Below, in pieces: positions 10,868 through 21,235 of a DNA stretch of 64,000 bases; positions within the stretch are counted from its first letter, which is position 1, and each line of letters starts with the position of its first letter. The notes beneath the pieces were generated by a model. That model was not told where the DNA came from. It did not search any database and saw only the letters and a list, made by a program, of their open reading frames with translations. This DNA is from Desulfobaculum xiamenense (lineage in GTDB: Bacteria; Desulfobacterota; Desulfovibrionia; Desulfovibrionales; Desulfovibrionaceae). The stretch lies in NCBI RefSeq assembly GCF_011927665.1, contig NZ_JAATJA010000001.1:663019-727018 (forward strand), read 5' to 3'. A program made the position numbers and the translations under genes.

Positions 10868-10890
10868 GGAAAGCCGTCCTCGCGGACGGC
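10868..10890 (-). terminator. Weak intrinsic terminator after recD2
   Basis: On the minus strand, stem GCCGTCC / GGACGGC with tetraloop GCGA, then only TTT. It lies 46 bases beyond the recD2 stop. Confidence 0.5.
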
Positions 10891-10935
10891 ACTTCTTCAG
10901 GCATGCAGCAAAACTGACACAAAGGCCCGGCCGGT

Positions 10936-13119
10936 TCAAGTCGCCAGTTCGTTGAAGGCTTCCTGCAATCTGTACTGGAGGTGGGTATAGCGCTTGTTGC
11001 TGTCCTGCCGGGACACGCCGATGCTCACGGCCTTTCTGCCGCCGATGAGCACCGCCAGCCGCTTGGCGCGGGTTAGCGCGGTGTAGATGAGGTTGCGCTG
11101 CAAGAGCATGTAATGCTGTGTGACCACGGGCATGATGATGGCAGGGTACTCGCTACCCTGCGACTTGTGCACGCTGATGGCGTAGGCGGGCACCAGTTCG
11201 TCCATCTCCTGCAATTCGTAGTTCACCATGTGCCCCTCGAAGTCGACCAGCATCTCGCCGCGCACGGGCTCGATGTCGCGCACCCAGCCAAGGTCGCCGT
11301 TGAAGACGTCCTTGTCGTAATTGTTGCGCATCTGGAGCACCCGGTCGCCCTTACGGAAGGTGTGATTGCCGCGACGGATGCCGCCCTTTCCGGGATTCAC
11401 GCGCTCCTGCAGGAGCTGATTGAGCGTCTGCGTGCCAAGGTCGCCCTTATGCATGGGGGTGAGCACCTGAATATCGCGGCGCGGGTCGAGTCCGTACATC
11501 TCGGGGATGCGATCGGTGACGAGTTGCAGGATGAGGCGCTGGATGCGCTCCGGGTCCTCCTGCTGGACCCAGAAGAAATCGTTGTCCGGCGCGGGACGCG
11601 GAGAGCATTCCGGCAACTGGCCAGCGTTGACCAAGTGCGCGTTGGTGACGATGAGGCTTTCCTGCGCCTGCCTGTAGATGTGGGTGAGGCGGGCGCTCGG
11701 CACCGCCTGACTGTTCAGGATGTCCGCCAGTACGTTGCCGGGACCGACGGACGGCAACTGGTTCACATCGCCGATGAGCACGAGACGGCAGGTCATGGGC
11801 AGCGCGCGAAGCAGCGCAAGGCACAGCGAGGTATCGAGCATGGACACCTCGTCGATGATGACGGCCTGTGCCTTGAGCTTCTTCTCCTCGTCGTGGGCAA
11901 AGCTACCGTCCGGCTGGTACTGGAGCAGACGGTGCAGGGTGGACGCGGGATAGCCCGTGGCCTCGGCCATGCGCTTGGCGGCGCGGCCCGTGGGCGCGGC
12001 GAGCTTGATCTTGAAGCCCATCTTGTCCATCACGCGGACCATGACGCGCGTGATGGTGGTCTTGCCGGTACCGGGTCCGCCGGTGACCACGAAAACCTTG
12101 TTCTCGCAGCCGCCCAGCACGGCCTCGCGCTGTTCCGAGGACAGCTGAATCTCCTCGTCCAATTCCAACTGCGGCAGCAGGCGGCGAATCTTCTCCAGAT
12201 CCATGGGCGTGGGATGCTCGCACAGGGCCAAGAGGCGCGAGGCGATTTCCCGCTCGTGCCGATAGAAATGCATGAGGTACACGGCACGCTCGATGTCCTG
12301 CGCAGGCAGCGGCTCCACCATCAGGCGCTTGCGGACGGCGAGGGCGTTGACCGCGTCCTCAACCCGCTCGGGGTCCACCTCACCGAGGAGCTTGTCCACG
12401 GCGTCGATAAGCTTGTCCACAGGCAGGAAAAGATGCCCGCGCTCGCTGGCGGAAAACAGCGCGTAGATGACGGCGGCCTCAATACGCTGGGGCGCGTCCT
12501 CAGCGAAACCGAGCTTGAGGGCCATGCTGTCGGCGGTCTTGAAGCCGACGCCGTGGATCTCGTAGGCCAGCTCGTAGGGATTCTCGCGCAGCTTGTTCAC
12601 CGCGCCGTTGCCGTAGCGCTTGAAAATGCGCGCGGCGAAGGTGGGCGGGACATCATGGCTTTGCAGGAAGATCATGAGGTTTCGCACCTCGTGCTGCGCA
12701 TCCCACGATTCCTTGATGGAATCGAGCTTCTTGCGGCCGAGGCCCTCGACGGAAAGCAGACGGTCCGGATCGTTCTCAAGGATGTCGAGAACCTCGGTAC
12801 CAAAGGCGTCCACAAGTCGCGTGGCCAGCACCGGGCCGACGCCCTTAACCATGCCGGACCCCAGATAGCGGCGGATGCCGTTTAAGGTGGCGGGCATCAC
12901 CTGCTCCCACAATTCCACCTGGAACTGCCGCCCAAACTTGGGGTGTTCCTTCCATGTACCGGTCAACTGGAGCATTTCGCCGGGGCGCGGCTCCGGCATG
13001 TTGCCGACGATGGTCACGGGACCGGGCTGCGCCTCCACGGAAACGCGCGCCACCAGATACCCGTTGGCGGGGTTGTGGAAGACGATATTCTTGATTTCGG
13101 CCTTGAGCGTTTCGGCCAT
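10936..13119 (-). CDS. recD2: RecD2-type ATP-dependent 5'-3' DNA helicase
   Basis: A 727-residue SF1B helicase acting outside RecBCD in replication and repair. An N-terminal OB-like and helix-hairpin-helix region (about 1-200) is followed by the helicase core with Walker A GGPGTGKTT, motif II VIIDEVSMLD, motif III LIGDVNQLPSVGPG, and a C-terminal UvrD-like part (YAISVHKSQGSEYPAII, YTALTRAKRLAVLIGG). I start it at the ATG at 13119 (MAETLKAEIKNIVFHN) because GAGGAG precedes it and the upstream frame runs through the recR terminator. It stands alone between terminators. Confidence 0.93.
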   Translation of the reverse strand: MAETLKAEIKNIVFHNPANGYLVARVSVEAQPGPVTIVGNMPEPRPGEMLQLTGTWKEHPKFGRQFQVELWEQVMPATLNGIRRYLGSGMVKGVGPVLATRLVDAFGTEVLDILENDPDRLLSVEGLGRKKLDSIKESWDAQHEVRNLMIFLQSHDVPPTFAARIFKRYGNGAVNKLRENPYELAYEIHGVGFKTADSMALKLGFAEDAPQRIEAAVIYALFSASERGHLFLPVDKLIDAVDKLLGEVDPERVEDAVNALAVRKRLMVEPLPAQDIERAVYLMHFYRHEREIASRLLALCEHPTPMDLEKIRRLLPQLELDEEIQLSSEQREAVLGGCENKVFVVTGGPGTGKTTITRVMVRVMDKMGFKIKLAAPTGRAAKRMAEATGYPASTLHRLLQYQPDGSFAHDEEKKLKAQAVIIDEVSMLDTSLCLALLRALPMTCRLVLIGDVNQLPSVGPGNVLADILNSQAVPSARLTHIYRQAQESLIVTNAHLVNAGQLPECSPRPAPDNDFFWVQQEDPERIQRLILQLVTDRIPEMYGLDPRRDIQVLTPMHKGDLGTQTLNQLLQERVNPGKGGIRRGNHTFRKGDRVLQMRNNYDKDVFNGDLGWVRDIEPVRGEMLVDFEGHMVNYELQEMDELVPAYAISVHKSQGSEYPAIIMPVVTQHYMLLQRNLIYTALTRAKRLAVLIGGRKAVSIGVSRQDSNKRYTHLQYRLQEAFNELAT

Positions 13120-13143
13120 GGACGCAAGTCTCCTCGAATCATG

Positions 13144-13179
13144 AAAAAAAACGGGTGGACTCCCCAAGGAGTCCACCCG
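13144..13179 (-). terminator. Strong intrinsic terminator after recR
   Basis: Twelve-base-pair stem CGGGTGGACTCC / GGAGTCCACCCG with a four-base loop, followed on the minus strand by eight T. It closes the dnaX-ybaB-recR operon. Confidence 0.9.
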
Positions 13180-13224
13180 GCTTCGTCTCATGCCATGCGG
13201 GGGCGCGTCAAGGTTTGACGCCCA

Positions 13225-13833
13225 CTACGCGAGCTTCTGTCGATATTCGAGGGACTGGCGCAGGGTCTCGCGGTCGATGTACTTGACCTCGGAACCGAGA
13301 GGAATGCCCTGCGCAAGGCGTGACACGCGCACCCCGGGGTACTGGCGCTCCACCATGTCGCGAATGAAGGTCGCCGTGGCTTCGGCGTCGAGCGTCGTGC
13401 CGAGCGCGAGGATCACCTCGCTCACCCGGCCTTCCGCCAGACGCTGACGAAACCTGCCGATTTCGAGCTGCTGGGAGCCAACGTTGTCCAGCGGGGCAAG
13501 CAGGCCGCCCAGCACCAGATAACGCCCCCGGTAGAAACCGCCGTCCTCGATGGTGATGAGGCTGTCCCACTCCGCGACGACCATGAGCTGGTCGTCACTG
13601 CGCGCGGGGTCCGAGCAGATGCGGCAAGGGTTGCAGTCCGAGAGGCTGGCGCACTTCTCGCAGAAGAACAGCTTCTCGCGCAGGTCCAGAATGCTCTGCC
13701 CCATGGCCGCCGCGCGAGGCATGGGCCACTTGAGGATAGCCAGCGCCGCCCGCAGGGCGGACTTGGGACCAAGCCCCGGAAGCTGCGCCAGCTGGTCCAC
13801 AACCGCTTTCAGCGGTTCCGGTAGCTGCTGCAC
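13225..13833 (-). CDS. recR: Recombination mediator RecR
   Basis: A 202-residue ring-forming protein that works with RecO (and RecF) to load RecA on gapped DNA. Helix-hairpin-helix LPGLGPKSALRAAL near residue 18, a four-cysteine zinc finger (FFCEKCASLSDCNPCRIC, residues about 57-73) and a TOPRIM domain (VVAEWDSLITIE ... LALGTTLDAEAT). The start is GTG at 13833, with GGGGG just upstream overlapping the end of ybaB. Third gene of the common dnaX-ybaB-recR operon. Confidence 0.96.
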   Translation of the reverse strand: MQQLPEPLKAVVDQLAQLPGLGPKSALRAALAILKWPMPRAAAMGQSILDLREKLFFCEKCASLSDCNPCRICSDPARSDDQLMVVAEWDSLITIEDGGFYRGRYLVLGGLLAPLDNVGSQQLEIGRFRQRLAEGRVSEVILALGTTLDAEATATFIRDMVERQYPGVRVSRLAQGIPLGSEVKYIDRETLRQSLEYRQKLA

Positions 13834-13842
13834 GAAGGCCCC

Positions 13843-14154
13843 CTAGATCAGACCGGGGATGTTGATGCCGCCGGTCAGGCCCTTCATCTCGGACTGCGCG
13901 GTGTCCTTGCCCTTCTTCACAGCCTCGTTAATGGCGGCGAGGATGAGGTCCTGCAGCATCTCGACGTCCTGCGGATCAACGGCAGCGGGATCGATCTTCA
14001 GCGCGGTGATCTTGCCGGAGCAGGTCGCGGTCACGGTCACCATGCCGCCGCCCGAGGTCGCCTCGACCGTGCGCTCGTCCATTTCTTCCTGAAGCTTGCT
14101 CATCTTGCGCTGCATCATCTGCGCCTGACGAACCAGATCGTTCATGCCTCTCAT
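13843..14154 (-). CDS. ybaB: YbaB/EbfC nucleoid-associated protein
   Basis: A 103-residue small DNA-binding protein that forms pincer-like dimers. It shows the family pattern: N-terminal amphipathic helix (MNDLVRQAQMMQRKMSKLQEEM), the strand TVEATSGGGMVTVTATCSG and the DVEMLQDLILAAINEAVKK helix. AAGGAG lies 7 bases before the ATG at 14154; a second in-frame ATG three codons later is also possible. Between dnaX and recR, nine bases from the latter. Confidence 0.94.
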   Translation of the reverse strand: MRGMNDLVRQAQMMQRKMSKLQEEMDERTVEATSGGGMVTVTATCSGKITALKIDPAAVDPQDVEMLQDLILAAINEAVKKGKDTAQSEMKGLTGGINIPGLI

Positions 14155-14187
14155 TTCGATACTCCTTATAGAACAGGGGATTATTGT

Positions 14188-16089
14188 CTATTGCCGGTTG
14201 AACTGCTCATCATGGGGACGATCCGTACGCGGCCCGGCACTGACCACCTGGGCATCCAAATCGCGCATCAGACCGGCCACCACGGGATGGCGGCTCACCT
14301 CGTCCTTGATCTGCTGACGGTTCTTGCGCTGCTTCTGCTGGAACCGAAAGTCGATGACGCACTCCGGGCCGAAATAGGCGCGCACAAGTTCCTGCAGAAA
14401 CGAGAAGGAACTGTCGGCCTTGATCTGTTCGCAGTGGAACGCGTTGGCGCATTCAAGGGTCAACCGACCCGCGCCGACGCTGGCCCGCACATGCAAAAGC
14501 CCGGTGATGCTCCGCCCCGTGGCCTCCTTGCAGGCCGTGGCGTACTCGATGAACGAGTCCCACGTCTTGGGACCGGCGGGAACGGGCGGAAAATTCGAAT
14601 CGTTCCCCCCACGGGACGCGCCATACGCCCGTGACGGCGCGGGAGCGGCGCTCTCGGGCCGGGGCGCGGAAAACTGCGGCGCTGCGGGCGCGACATCGGC
14701 AGCGGGAGCCTGCACGCTGGCTGTTGCGGCCTCGCGGACCGGCGCTGCCGCCTGTGGCATGGAGCGCTCGGGCATGGCGGGGCGTTCCGGGCTAGCGGAG
14801 CGTTCCGCCATGTCTGGTGCGGCGACGGACGGCGCATGCGCAGTGGAACGAGCCGGTGCCGCGCTGGCCGATGCGGACGCGGGACGTCCGGGAGCGACGC
14901 CGCCATGACCCATGGGCCGCGCGCCACCAGAGGGCGCGCCACCGGCGGGCGGCATGGACGTTCCACCGCCCTGCCCGGCTCCTTCGAGGCCGACGAGCTC
15001 GGGCAGGTACGCGAGGTTGAGCAACAAGAGTTCAAGGGCGAGAGCCGGTTCGAGGCTCTGGCGCACCCGCTGCTGTCCCTCCAGCGTCAACTGCCAACAG
15101 GCATGGATGTGCGCCACGGAAAACCGGGGCACCCACGTGAGCCACTGCCGGGCCTCCTCCTCGGGGATATCGAGAATGGGCAATGCGCGTTCGCCCGCCT
15201 GTGCGAGCAGGAACAGCGTGCGCCACACCTCGGTGAGTTCGCGCAGGAAGAAGCCGAGGTCGAGTCCCTGATCGAGAATTTCGGAAAGAATGGTGCTGAC
15301 GGCCACGCAGTCGCGGCCATGAATAGCCTCCATGAGCCGGAACATGATGTCGCGCCCGGCAAGGCCGAGCACGGTTCGCACGTCGGCCGAGGTCAGGCTG
15401 TCGCTGCCAAGAGCCAACACCTGACCAAGCAGGGACATGGAATCACGCACGCTACCCGCCCCACGCCGCGCCAGAAGCGCCACGGCCTCGTGCTCGTAGC
15501 CGAGGCTTTCAGCGTCGAGCACGCGCACAAGGTGCGTCTCCAGCTCCTTCTGCGTCAGCCGCTGAAAGGTGTAGTGCTGGCAGCGGCTGATGATGGTGGG
15601 CGGGAACTTGTGCGGCTCCGTGGTGGCCATGATGAAGGTGACATGCGCCGGCGGCTCCTCCAGCGTCTTCAGCAAGGCGTTGAAGGCGCTCTTGGAGAGC
15701 ATGTGCGCCTCGTCGATGATGAAGACCTTGTAGCGGCAGTCGATGGGCGCGAAACCCACGTCCTCCTTCAGGCTACGCACATCGTCGACGCCGGTGTTGG
15801 ACGCGCCGTCGATTTCGGCGACGTCCACGGCCGCACCTGCGGCAATCTGGCGGCAGTGCACGCATTCGTTGCACGGCTCGGCGGCGGGGCCGCGCTCGCA
15901 GTTGATGGCCTTGGCGAAGATGCGGGCGATGGTCGTCTTGCCGACGCCACGGGTGCCGGAAAACATGTAGGCCGGGGCGATGCGCCCGGTGGACGCGGCC
16001 CGGGAAAGGATGGCCTTGATCGTCTCCTGCCCTGCCACTTCGGCGAACGTCTGGGGGCGGTACTTGTGCGTAAGATGGGACTGGCTCAT
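14188..16089 (-). CDS. dnaX: DNA polymerase III gamma/tau subunit
   Basis: A 633-residue clamp-loader ATPase of the replisome. The AAA+ core has Walker A GTRGVGKTT near residue 45, a zinc module (NCERGPAAEPCNECVHC, about 68-84), Walker B IIDEAHMLS and the SRC sensor (ISRCQHYTF). Residues about 375-500 are a low-complexity Ala/Pro/Ser linker, then a C-terminal domain as in tau. I did not find an obvious slippery heptamer for a short gamma form. AAGGA precedes the ATG at 16089. A hairpin (16106-16113 with 16126-16133, no T run) lies in the gap between ilvE and dnaX. First gene of dnaX-ybaB-recR. Confidence 0.96.
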   Translation of the reverse strand: MSQSHLTHKYRPQTFAEVAGQETIKAILSRAASTGRIAPAYMFSGTRGVGKTTIARIFAKAINCERGPAAEPCNECVHCRQIAAGAAVDVAEIDGASNTGVDDVRSLKEDVGFAPIDCRYKVFIIDEAHMLSKSAFNALLKTLEEPPAHVTFIMATTEPHKFPPTIISRCQHYTFQRLTQKELETHLVRVLDAESLGYEHEAVALLARRGAGSVRDSMSLLGQVLALGSDSLTSADVRTVLGLAGRDIMFRLMEAIHGRDCVAVSTILSEILDQGLDLGFFLRELTEVWRTLFLLAQAGERALPILDIPEEEARQWLTWVPRFSVAHIHACWQLTLEGQQRVRQSLEPALALELLLLNLAYLPELVGLEGAGQGGGTSMPPAGGAPSGGARPMGHGGVAPGRPASASASAAPARSTAHAPSVAAPDMAERSASPERPAMPERSMPQAAAPVREAATASVQAPAADVAPAAPQFSAPRPESAAPAPSRAYGASRGGNDSNFPPVPAGPKTWDSFIEYATACKEATGRSITGLLHVRASVGAGRLTLECANAFHCEQIKADSSFSFLQELVRAYFGPECVIDFRFQQKQRKNRQQIKDEVSRHPVVAGLMRDLDAQVVSAGPRTDRPHDEQFNRQ

Positions 16090-16173
16090 GGATTCCTTGC
16101 GGGATGCGCCGCGCCCCCGAGGGAACGCGGCGCGTGTTCGATCATGTCATCCGTTCCCGACCAGTGCCGGGAA

Positions 16174-17097
16174 CTACAGGGTATAGCGGTCGAGCCACTT
16201 GGCGTAGGCCGGGTTCTCGCCCTTCACAACCTTGAAGTATTCCTTCTGGAGATGCAGGCCCACTTCGCCCGCTTTGCCCGCGCCGATGGCGCGGCGGTCC
16301 ACCTCGCGGATGGGCGTGACCTCGGCGGCGGTGCCGCAGAAGAACGCCTCGTCGGCGGAATAGAGCTCATCGCGGGTGAAGCGCTGCTCCACCACCTCGT
16401 AGCCCAGATCGCGGGCAAGGGTGATGAGGCTGTTGCGCGTAAGTCCGTCGAGCACGGACGTCAGCGGCGTGGTCTTGATGACGCCGCCGCGCACGATGAA
16501 AATGTTCTCGCCCGTCGCCTCGGACACGTACCCCTCCGTGTCGAGCATGAGCGCCTCGTCGTAGCCGTCGGCAATGGCCTCGCGCTTGGCGAGGACGGAA
16601 TTGACGTAGTTGCCGCAGGTCTTGGCCTTGGTCATCATCACGTTGACGTGATGCCGGGTGAAGGTGGACGTCTTTACGCGGATGCCCTTGGCAAGGGCGT
16701 CCTCGCCGAGATACGCGCCCCACGGCCACGTAGCGATGATGGTCTGAATGGGGTTGTTGCCCGGATGCACGCCCATCACGCCCGCGCCGATAAAGGACAG
16801 GGGGCGGATGTAGCCCTCGGCCATGCGGTTGGCCTTGAGGGTTTCGATGACGGCGGCGCAGATGTCCTCCTCCGAGAAGGGAATCTGCATTTCGAGAATC
16901 TTCGCCGAATTGAAATGCCGATGGATGTGCTCCTTCAGGCGGAACACGGCGGAGCCGCCATCCGCGAGGCGATAGGCGCGGATGCCTTCGAACACGCCGC
17001 ACCCGTAGTGCAGCGTGTGGGTCAGCACATGAACCTGCGCCTCGTCCCACGGCACGAGCTTTCCGTCAAACCAGATGCTGTCGACTTTCTGGACCAT
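16174..17097 (-). CDS. ilvE: Branched-chain amino acid aminotransferase
   Basis: A 307-residue PLP-dependent fold-type IV aminotransferase for the last step of Leu, Ile and Val synthesis. Family marks: [23 protein letters not shown] at the N-terminus, FEGIRAY, the lysine-containing [15 protein letters not shown] region for PLP attachment, and the [13 protein letters not shown] phosphate-binding segment. I chose the ATG at 17097 ([12 protein letters not shown]) because AGGGAG precedes it; a longer frame to 17178 is possible but lacks a ribosome site. A TTGACA at 17143-17148 on the minus strand may be part of its promoter, but no good -10 follows. Confidence 0.95.
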   Translation of the reverse strand: MVQKVDSIWFDGKLVPWDEAQVHVLTHTLHYGCGVFEGIRAYRLADGGSAVFRLKEHIHRHFNSAKILEMQIPFSEEDICAAVIETLKANRMAEGYIRPLSFIGAGVMGVHPGNNPIQTIIATWPWGAYLGEDALAKGIRVKTSTFTRHHVNVMMTKAKTCGNYVNSVLAKREAIADGYDEALMLDTEGYVSEATGENIFIVRGGVIKTTPLTSVLDGLTRNSLITLARDLGYEVVEQRFTRDELYSADEAFFCGTAAEVTPIREVDRRAIGAGKAGEVGLHLQKEYFKVVKGENPAYAKWLDRYTL

Positions 17098-17261
17098 GGA
17101 TTTCTCCCTATGCGAATCATGAAGTTGCCGCCCCCCGCGCACTGTCAAGACGAGCGGGGGCCGGGCATGGCGGACCATGCAATCCGCGAACGGTATGAAA
17201 TTCCCCCGGCACGGTCAAGGCGGGGCGACCGCGCCGGAGGGTCCAACACGCCGGAGTCCGG

Positions 17262-18590
17262 CTATTTCTTGTTGTGACTCGAACGGAAGTACACCTGCAT
17301 GGGGGCCATCTTCAGTCCGAAGGATTTGCGCAGCTGGTTTTCGAGGTAGCGCGAGTAGGACGACTTCACCAGTTCCGGATCGTTCACGAAGAAGACGAAG
17401 GTCGGCGGTTTGATGTCCGTCTGCGTCAGGTAGTAGAACTTGGCGCGGCGACGCTTGATGACCGGCGGCTGGTGCCGGGTGATCGCGTCCTGCAGGGTGC
17501 GGTTGAGCACGCCCGTGGTCACGCGGATCTGGCACTCGGCCCATATCTTCTCGGCCAGCGGCAGCAGACCGCCCAGTCCGGCGCTGGTCATCGTGGACGT
17601 ATAGATGACCGGAACGTGCGGACAGATGCGCAACTGCTCGGCGAAGTAGCGCTTGATCTCCTCCAGCTTGCCCTTGGGCGCGAGATCGATCTTGTTCACC
17701 GCCACGATGAAGGGCGTCTTCTCGCGGTCGAGGATGGACACGAGCTTCTTGTCCTGCACGGTCAGCCCTTCCATGGCGTCCAGCACGAGCACGGCAATCT
17801 GCGCCTGCTTGGTGGCCTTGAGGGAACGCAGCACGGAGAAGCGTTCGAGATCGTCGGAGATCTTGGTCTTGCGGCGCAGACCGGCGGTATCCACGAAGGT
17901 GTAGCGGTGGCCCTGACGCTCGAAGGTCACGTCCACGCTATCGCGGGTGGTGCCAGCCACGTCGCTGACGATGAAACGGCGCTCGCCAAGGATGGCGTTG
18001 CACATGGACGACTTGCCCGCGTTGGGGCGGCCGATCATGGCCACGCGCAGGCCGGTGCGGTCCTCTTCCTCCTCCTCGTCGCCGTACTCGAAGCCGAGCT
18101 CGTCGATGATGGCGGAGACGCGCTCCAGCAGCTCGGGCACGTTGTAGCCGTGCGCGGCGCTCACGGGAACAAGCTCCAGCCCGAGGGCATGGAATTCGGA
18201 CGCGAGGTCTTCCTTCTCGTAGCCGTCAACCTTGTTGACGACCACCAGCACGGGCTTGTGGCTCTCGCGCAGATCGCGGGCGACCTGCTCGTCCACGGGG
18301 TTCAGACCGCCCTTGCCGTCCACCACGAGGAGAATGGCGTGGGACTCCTGAATGGCCTCGTGGGCCTGCTCCAGGATTTCCTTCTCGAAATTCTGATCCT
18401 CATCCAGAACGAGACCACCCGTGTCCACGAGCGCGAACGGACGTTCCGACTGGCGAACCTCGCCGTAGATGCGGTCCCTGGTCACGCCGGGCAGGTCGTG
18501 GGTCAGGGCCTTCTGGCGGCGGATAAGCCGGTTGAAGAGCGTTGACTTGCCCACGTTGGGGCGGCCGATAAGTGCTATTGTCGGTAACAT
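17262..18590 (-). CDS. der: Ribosome-assembly GTPase Der (EngA)
   Basis: A 442-residue GTPase with two G domains in tandem, needed for 50S maturation. First G domain: GRPNVGKST near residue 9, DTGGL, NKVDG. Second: GRPNAGKSS near residue 187, DTAGL, NKIDL. A KH-like C-terminal domain binds rRNA (about 350-442). The acidic GDEEEEED linker between the two G domains is typical. The ribosome-binding site before the ATG at 18590 is weak. A hairpin without T run (18636-18646 with 18663-18673) separates it from mtnA upstream. Confidence 0.97.
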   Translation of the reverse strand: MLPTIALIGRPNVGKSTLFNRLIRRQKALTHDLPGVTRDRIYGEVRQSERPFALVDTGGLVLDEDQNFEKEILEQAHEAIQESHAILLVVDGKGGLNPVDEQVARDLRESHKPVLVVVNKVDGYEKEDLASEFHALGLELVPVSAAHGYNVPELLERVSAIIDELGFEYGDEEEEEDRTGLRVAMIGRPNAGKSSMCNAILGERRFIVSDVAGTTRDSVDVTFERQGHRYTFVDTAGLRRKTKISDDLERFSVLRSLKATKQAQIAVLVLDAMEGLTVQDKKLVSILDREKTPFIVAVNKIDLAPKGKLEEIKRYFAEQLRICPHVPVIYTSTMTSAGLGGLLPLAEKIWAECQIRVTTGVLNRTLQDAITRHQPPVIKRRRAKFYYLTQTDIKPPTFVFFVNDPELVKSSYSRYLENQLRKSFGLKMAPMQVYFRSSHNKK

Positions 18591-18720
18591 GATAATACCG
18601 TCATACTCGAATTTTACATGATTTCAAACACGGAGGCGGGCCGGGACCGGGTTTTTCCACCCTCCCGGCCCGCGCGTATGTCTCGCTGGACCGCGCCCTG
18701 CATCGGTGGCGCGGGGAAAA

Positions 18721-19779
18721 CTACCGGGCGGACTCCTCGGCCTCGCGCTCGGCAAAAGCGCGGGCGATGGATTCCGAATATGGCGGCAGGAGCACGCCGC
18801 GCTCGGTGACGATGCCGGTGATGAACTCGGCGGGCGTCACGTCGAAGGCAAAGTTGAACACGCCCACGCCATCGGGAGTGATCTGGTGGTCGCCCACGTG
18901 GGTCACCTCGCGGGGGGTACGGTCCTCGATGGGAATGGCGTCGCCGTCGGGCGTCTCGCGGTCGATGGTGGACAGCGGAGCCGCCACGTAGAACGGAATG
19001 CCGTAGTGCCGGGCCAAAATCGCCACACCGCTGGTGCCGATCTTGTTGGCCGCGTCGCCGTTGGCGGCGATGCGGTCCGCGCCGACCACGACCTTGTCAA
19101 CCATACCACGCTTCATGAGCAGCGAGCACGCGTTGTCGCAGGCGACCTTCACCGGGATGCCGTCCTTGTGCAGTTCGTAGGCGGTGAGCCGTGCGCCCTG
19201 CAGGAACGGCCGGGTCTCGTTGGCGATGACCTCCACCCGCTTTCCGGCGTCCACCGCGCCACGGATAACGCCGAGGGCCGTGCCGTAATCGGCCGTGGCC
19301 AAAGCGCCCGCGTTGCAGTGGGTCATCACGGTGTCACCGTCGTCGATAACGGTGGCGCCATGCGTGCCGATGAGACGGCACAACCGCTTGTCCTCCTCGT
19401 GAATCTCCTTGGCCAGTTCAAGCCAAAAGGCGCACAGGGCCTCGTGATCGAGACCGGGGCGGGCATCGCGAGCGGCACGCATGCGCCGCACGGCCCAGCG
19501 CAGATTCACGGCGGTGGGACGGGCATTTTCGAGGTCGGTCAATAGCGTCTCCAGACGCTTCTCCCAGCCCTCGCCCGCGGCCTCGCGCGCGGCGAGCCAG
19601 CAGCCGTAGGCCGCAGTCACGCCGATGGCGGGCGCTCCGCGCACGACCATGGTCTGGAGCGCGTAGATGGTGCTCGCGGTGTCCGTGCACTCGAACCAGT
19701 CCTCCCGGTTGGGGAGAAAACGCTGGTCCAAAAGCAGCAGACAGCCCTTCTCGTCGGAAAAACGGATGTGCCAGTCCAT
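18721..19779 (-). CDS. mtnA: S-methyl-5-thioribose-1-phosphate isomerase
   Basis: A 352-residue isomerase of the methionine salvage pathway (MTR-1-P to MTRu-1-P), related to eIF2B alpha. Signature segments: [14 protein letters not shown] near residue 46, the catalytic-cysteine motif [10 protein letters not shown] near residue 155, and [17 protein letters not shown] near residue 240 carrying the catalytic Asp. GGAGGGA precedes the ATG at 19779. Other salvage genes are not visible here. It follows gatB by 13 bases and is probably in the mltA-DUF4254-gatB-mtnA unit. Confidence 0.94.
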   Translation of the reverse strand: MDWHIRFSDEKGCLLLLDQRFLPNREDWFECTDTASTIYALQTMVVRGAPAIGVTAAYGCWLAAREAAGEGWEKRLETLLTDLENARPTAVNLRWAVRRMRAARDARPGLDHEALCAFWLELAKEIHEEDKRLCRLIGTHGATVIDDGDTVMTHCNAGALATADYGTALGVIRGAVDAGKRVEVIANETRPFLQGARLTAYELHKDGIPVKVACDNACSLLMKRGMVDKVVVGADRIAANGDAANKIGTSGVAILARHYGIPFYVAAPLSTIDRETPDGDAIPIEDRTPREVTHVGDHQITPDGVGVFNFAFDVTPAEFITGIVTERGVLLPPYSESIARAFAEREAEESAR

Positions 19780-19792
19780 GGAAGTCCCTCCG

Positions 19793-21223
19793 CTAGCTGA
19801 GCTTGCTGATGAGAATCTCGTTGATGAGCTTGGGATTGCCCTGTCCCTTGGTCCGGCGCATCACCTGACCGACGAAGAAGCCCATGAGCTTGGTCTTGCC
19901 GCCACGGAAGGCCTCGGCCTCCTCGGGGTTGGCGGCGATGACCTCATCCACTGCGGCTTCGAGGGCGCTGGTGTCGGAAATCTGCACCAGTCCCTTCTCG
20001 CGGACATGCGCCTCGGGATCGCCACCCTCGGCGAAGAGGTCCGCGAAGACCTGCTTGCCGACCTTCTGGTTGATCGCGCCCTCGTCCACCATGCGCACCA
20101 GCGCGGCGAACTGCGCGGGAGCCATGCCGCATGCGGCGATGGTGCCGCCGTTCTCATTCAGCATGCGCAGCATCTCGGTCATCATCCAGTTGCCGACCTT
20201 GCGCGGCTCGGCGTAGGCGACCACGGCGGCCTCGTAGTAGTCCGCGAGGGCGCGGTCGCCCGTCAAGGCTTCGGCGTCGCTACGGGGCAGGTCGTACTGT
20301 TCCATGAACCGAGCCAGACGCGCGGCGGGAAGCTCGGGCAGACCGGCGCGCAGTCCCTCGATCCAGTCATGGTCGAGAACCAGCGGCACGAGGTCCGGGT
20401 CCGGGAAATAGCGGTAGTCGTGGGCCTCTTCCTTGCCGCGCATGGTCTGGGTCACGCCACGGTCAGCGTCGAAGAGGCGGGTTTCCTGCACCACTTCCTC
20501 GCCATCCTCAAGCAGGTCCTCCTGCCGGGTGATCTCGTAGGCGATGGCACGCTGCACGTTGCGGAACGAGTTCATATTCTTCAGCTCTGCGCGGGTACCG
20601 AATTCCTTCTGCCCACGGGGACGGATGGACACGTTGGCGTCGCAGCGGAAGCTCCCCTCCTCCATGTTGCCATCGCAGATGCCGAGGTACAGCAGGATGG
20701 AATGCAGGGACTTGAGGTAGGCCACGGCCTCCTCGGGGGAGCGCATGTCCGGATCGGAGACGATCTCGATGAGCGGGGTTCCCGCGCGGTTGAGATCGAC
20801 GAAGCTCGCATTCTCGGCGTGGGAGTGGATGCTCTTGCCCGCGTCATTCTCCATGTGGATGCGGGTGACGCCGATGGTCTTCAGCTCGCCATCCACCTCG
20901 ATGTCCACTCGGCCATGCTCGGCCACGGGCAGATCGAACTGCGAAATCTGGTAACCCATGGGCAGGTCCGGGTAGAAATAGTTCTTGCGCGCAAACACGG
21001 AGCGCTCGTTCACCGTGCAGCCGATGGCGAGCGCCATCTTCACGGCGTACTCCACGGCGCGGGCGTTGAGCACCGGCAGGCTTCCCGGCTGGCCCGTGCA
21101 CACGGGGCAGACGTTGGTATTGGGCTCCTGGCCGAACTCGGTGGAGCAGGAACAGAAGAGCTTGGACTTCGTCTTGAGCTGGGCATGAACCTCAAGCCCG
21201 ATGACGGCTTCATAGTCGGCCAT
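19793..21223 (-). CDS. gatB: Asp/Glu-tRNA amidotransferase subunit B
   Basis: A 476-residue subunit of GatCAB, which converts mischarged Glu-tRNA(Gln) or Asp-tRNA(Asn) to the amides. The N-terminal catalytic domain has the usual [16 protein letters not shown] start, a zinc-type cysteine set ([17 protein letters not shown]) and the [17 protein letters not shown] motif. The C-terminal YqeY-like tRNA-binding domain (about 330-476) includes [27 protein letters not shown] precedes the ATG. gatA and gatC are not in the window. Confidence 0.97.
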   Translation of the reverse strand: MADYEAVIGLEVHAQLKTKSKLFCSCSTEFGQEPNTNVCPVCTGQPGSLPVLNARAVEYAVKMALAIGCTVNERSVFARKNYFYPDLPMGYQISQFDLPVAEHGRVDIEVDGELKTIGVTRIHMENDAGKSIHSHAENASFVDLNRAGTPLIEIVSDPDMRSPEEAVAYLKSLHSILLYLGICDGNMEEGSFRCDANVSIRPRGQKEFGTRAELKNMNSFRNVQRAIAYEITRQEDLLEDGEEVVQETRLFDADRGVTQTMRGKEEAHDYRYFPDPDLVPLVLDHDWIEGLRAGLPELPAARLARFMEQYDLPRSDAEALTGDRALADYYEAAVVAYAEPRKVGNWMMTEMLRMLNENGGTIAACGMAPAQFAALVRMVDEGAINQKVGKQVFADLFAEGGDPEAHVREKGLVQISDTSALEAAVDEVIAANPEEAEAFRGGKTKLMGFFVGQVMRRTKGQGNPKLINEILISKLS

Positions 21224-21235
21224 GGAAAACCTCCC

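Noticed and set aside
10839-10935. Possible TPP riboswitch upstream of the thiDN operon
   Set aside because: The conserved CTGAGA and GGGT segments are absent; the only structure is the recD2 terminator hairpin.
17143-17148. TTGACA upstream of ilvE on the minus strand
   Set aside because: The only TAT-like hexamer lies at more than 20 bases; a promoter is plausible but cannot be supported.
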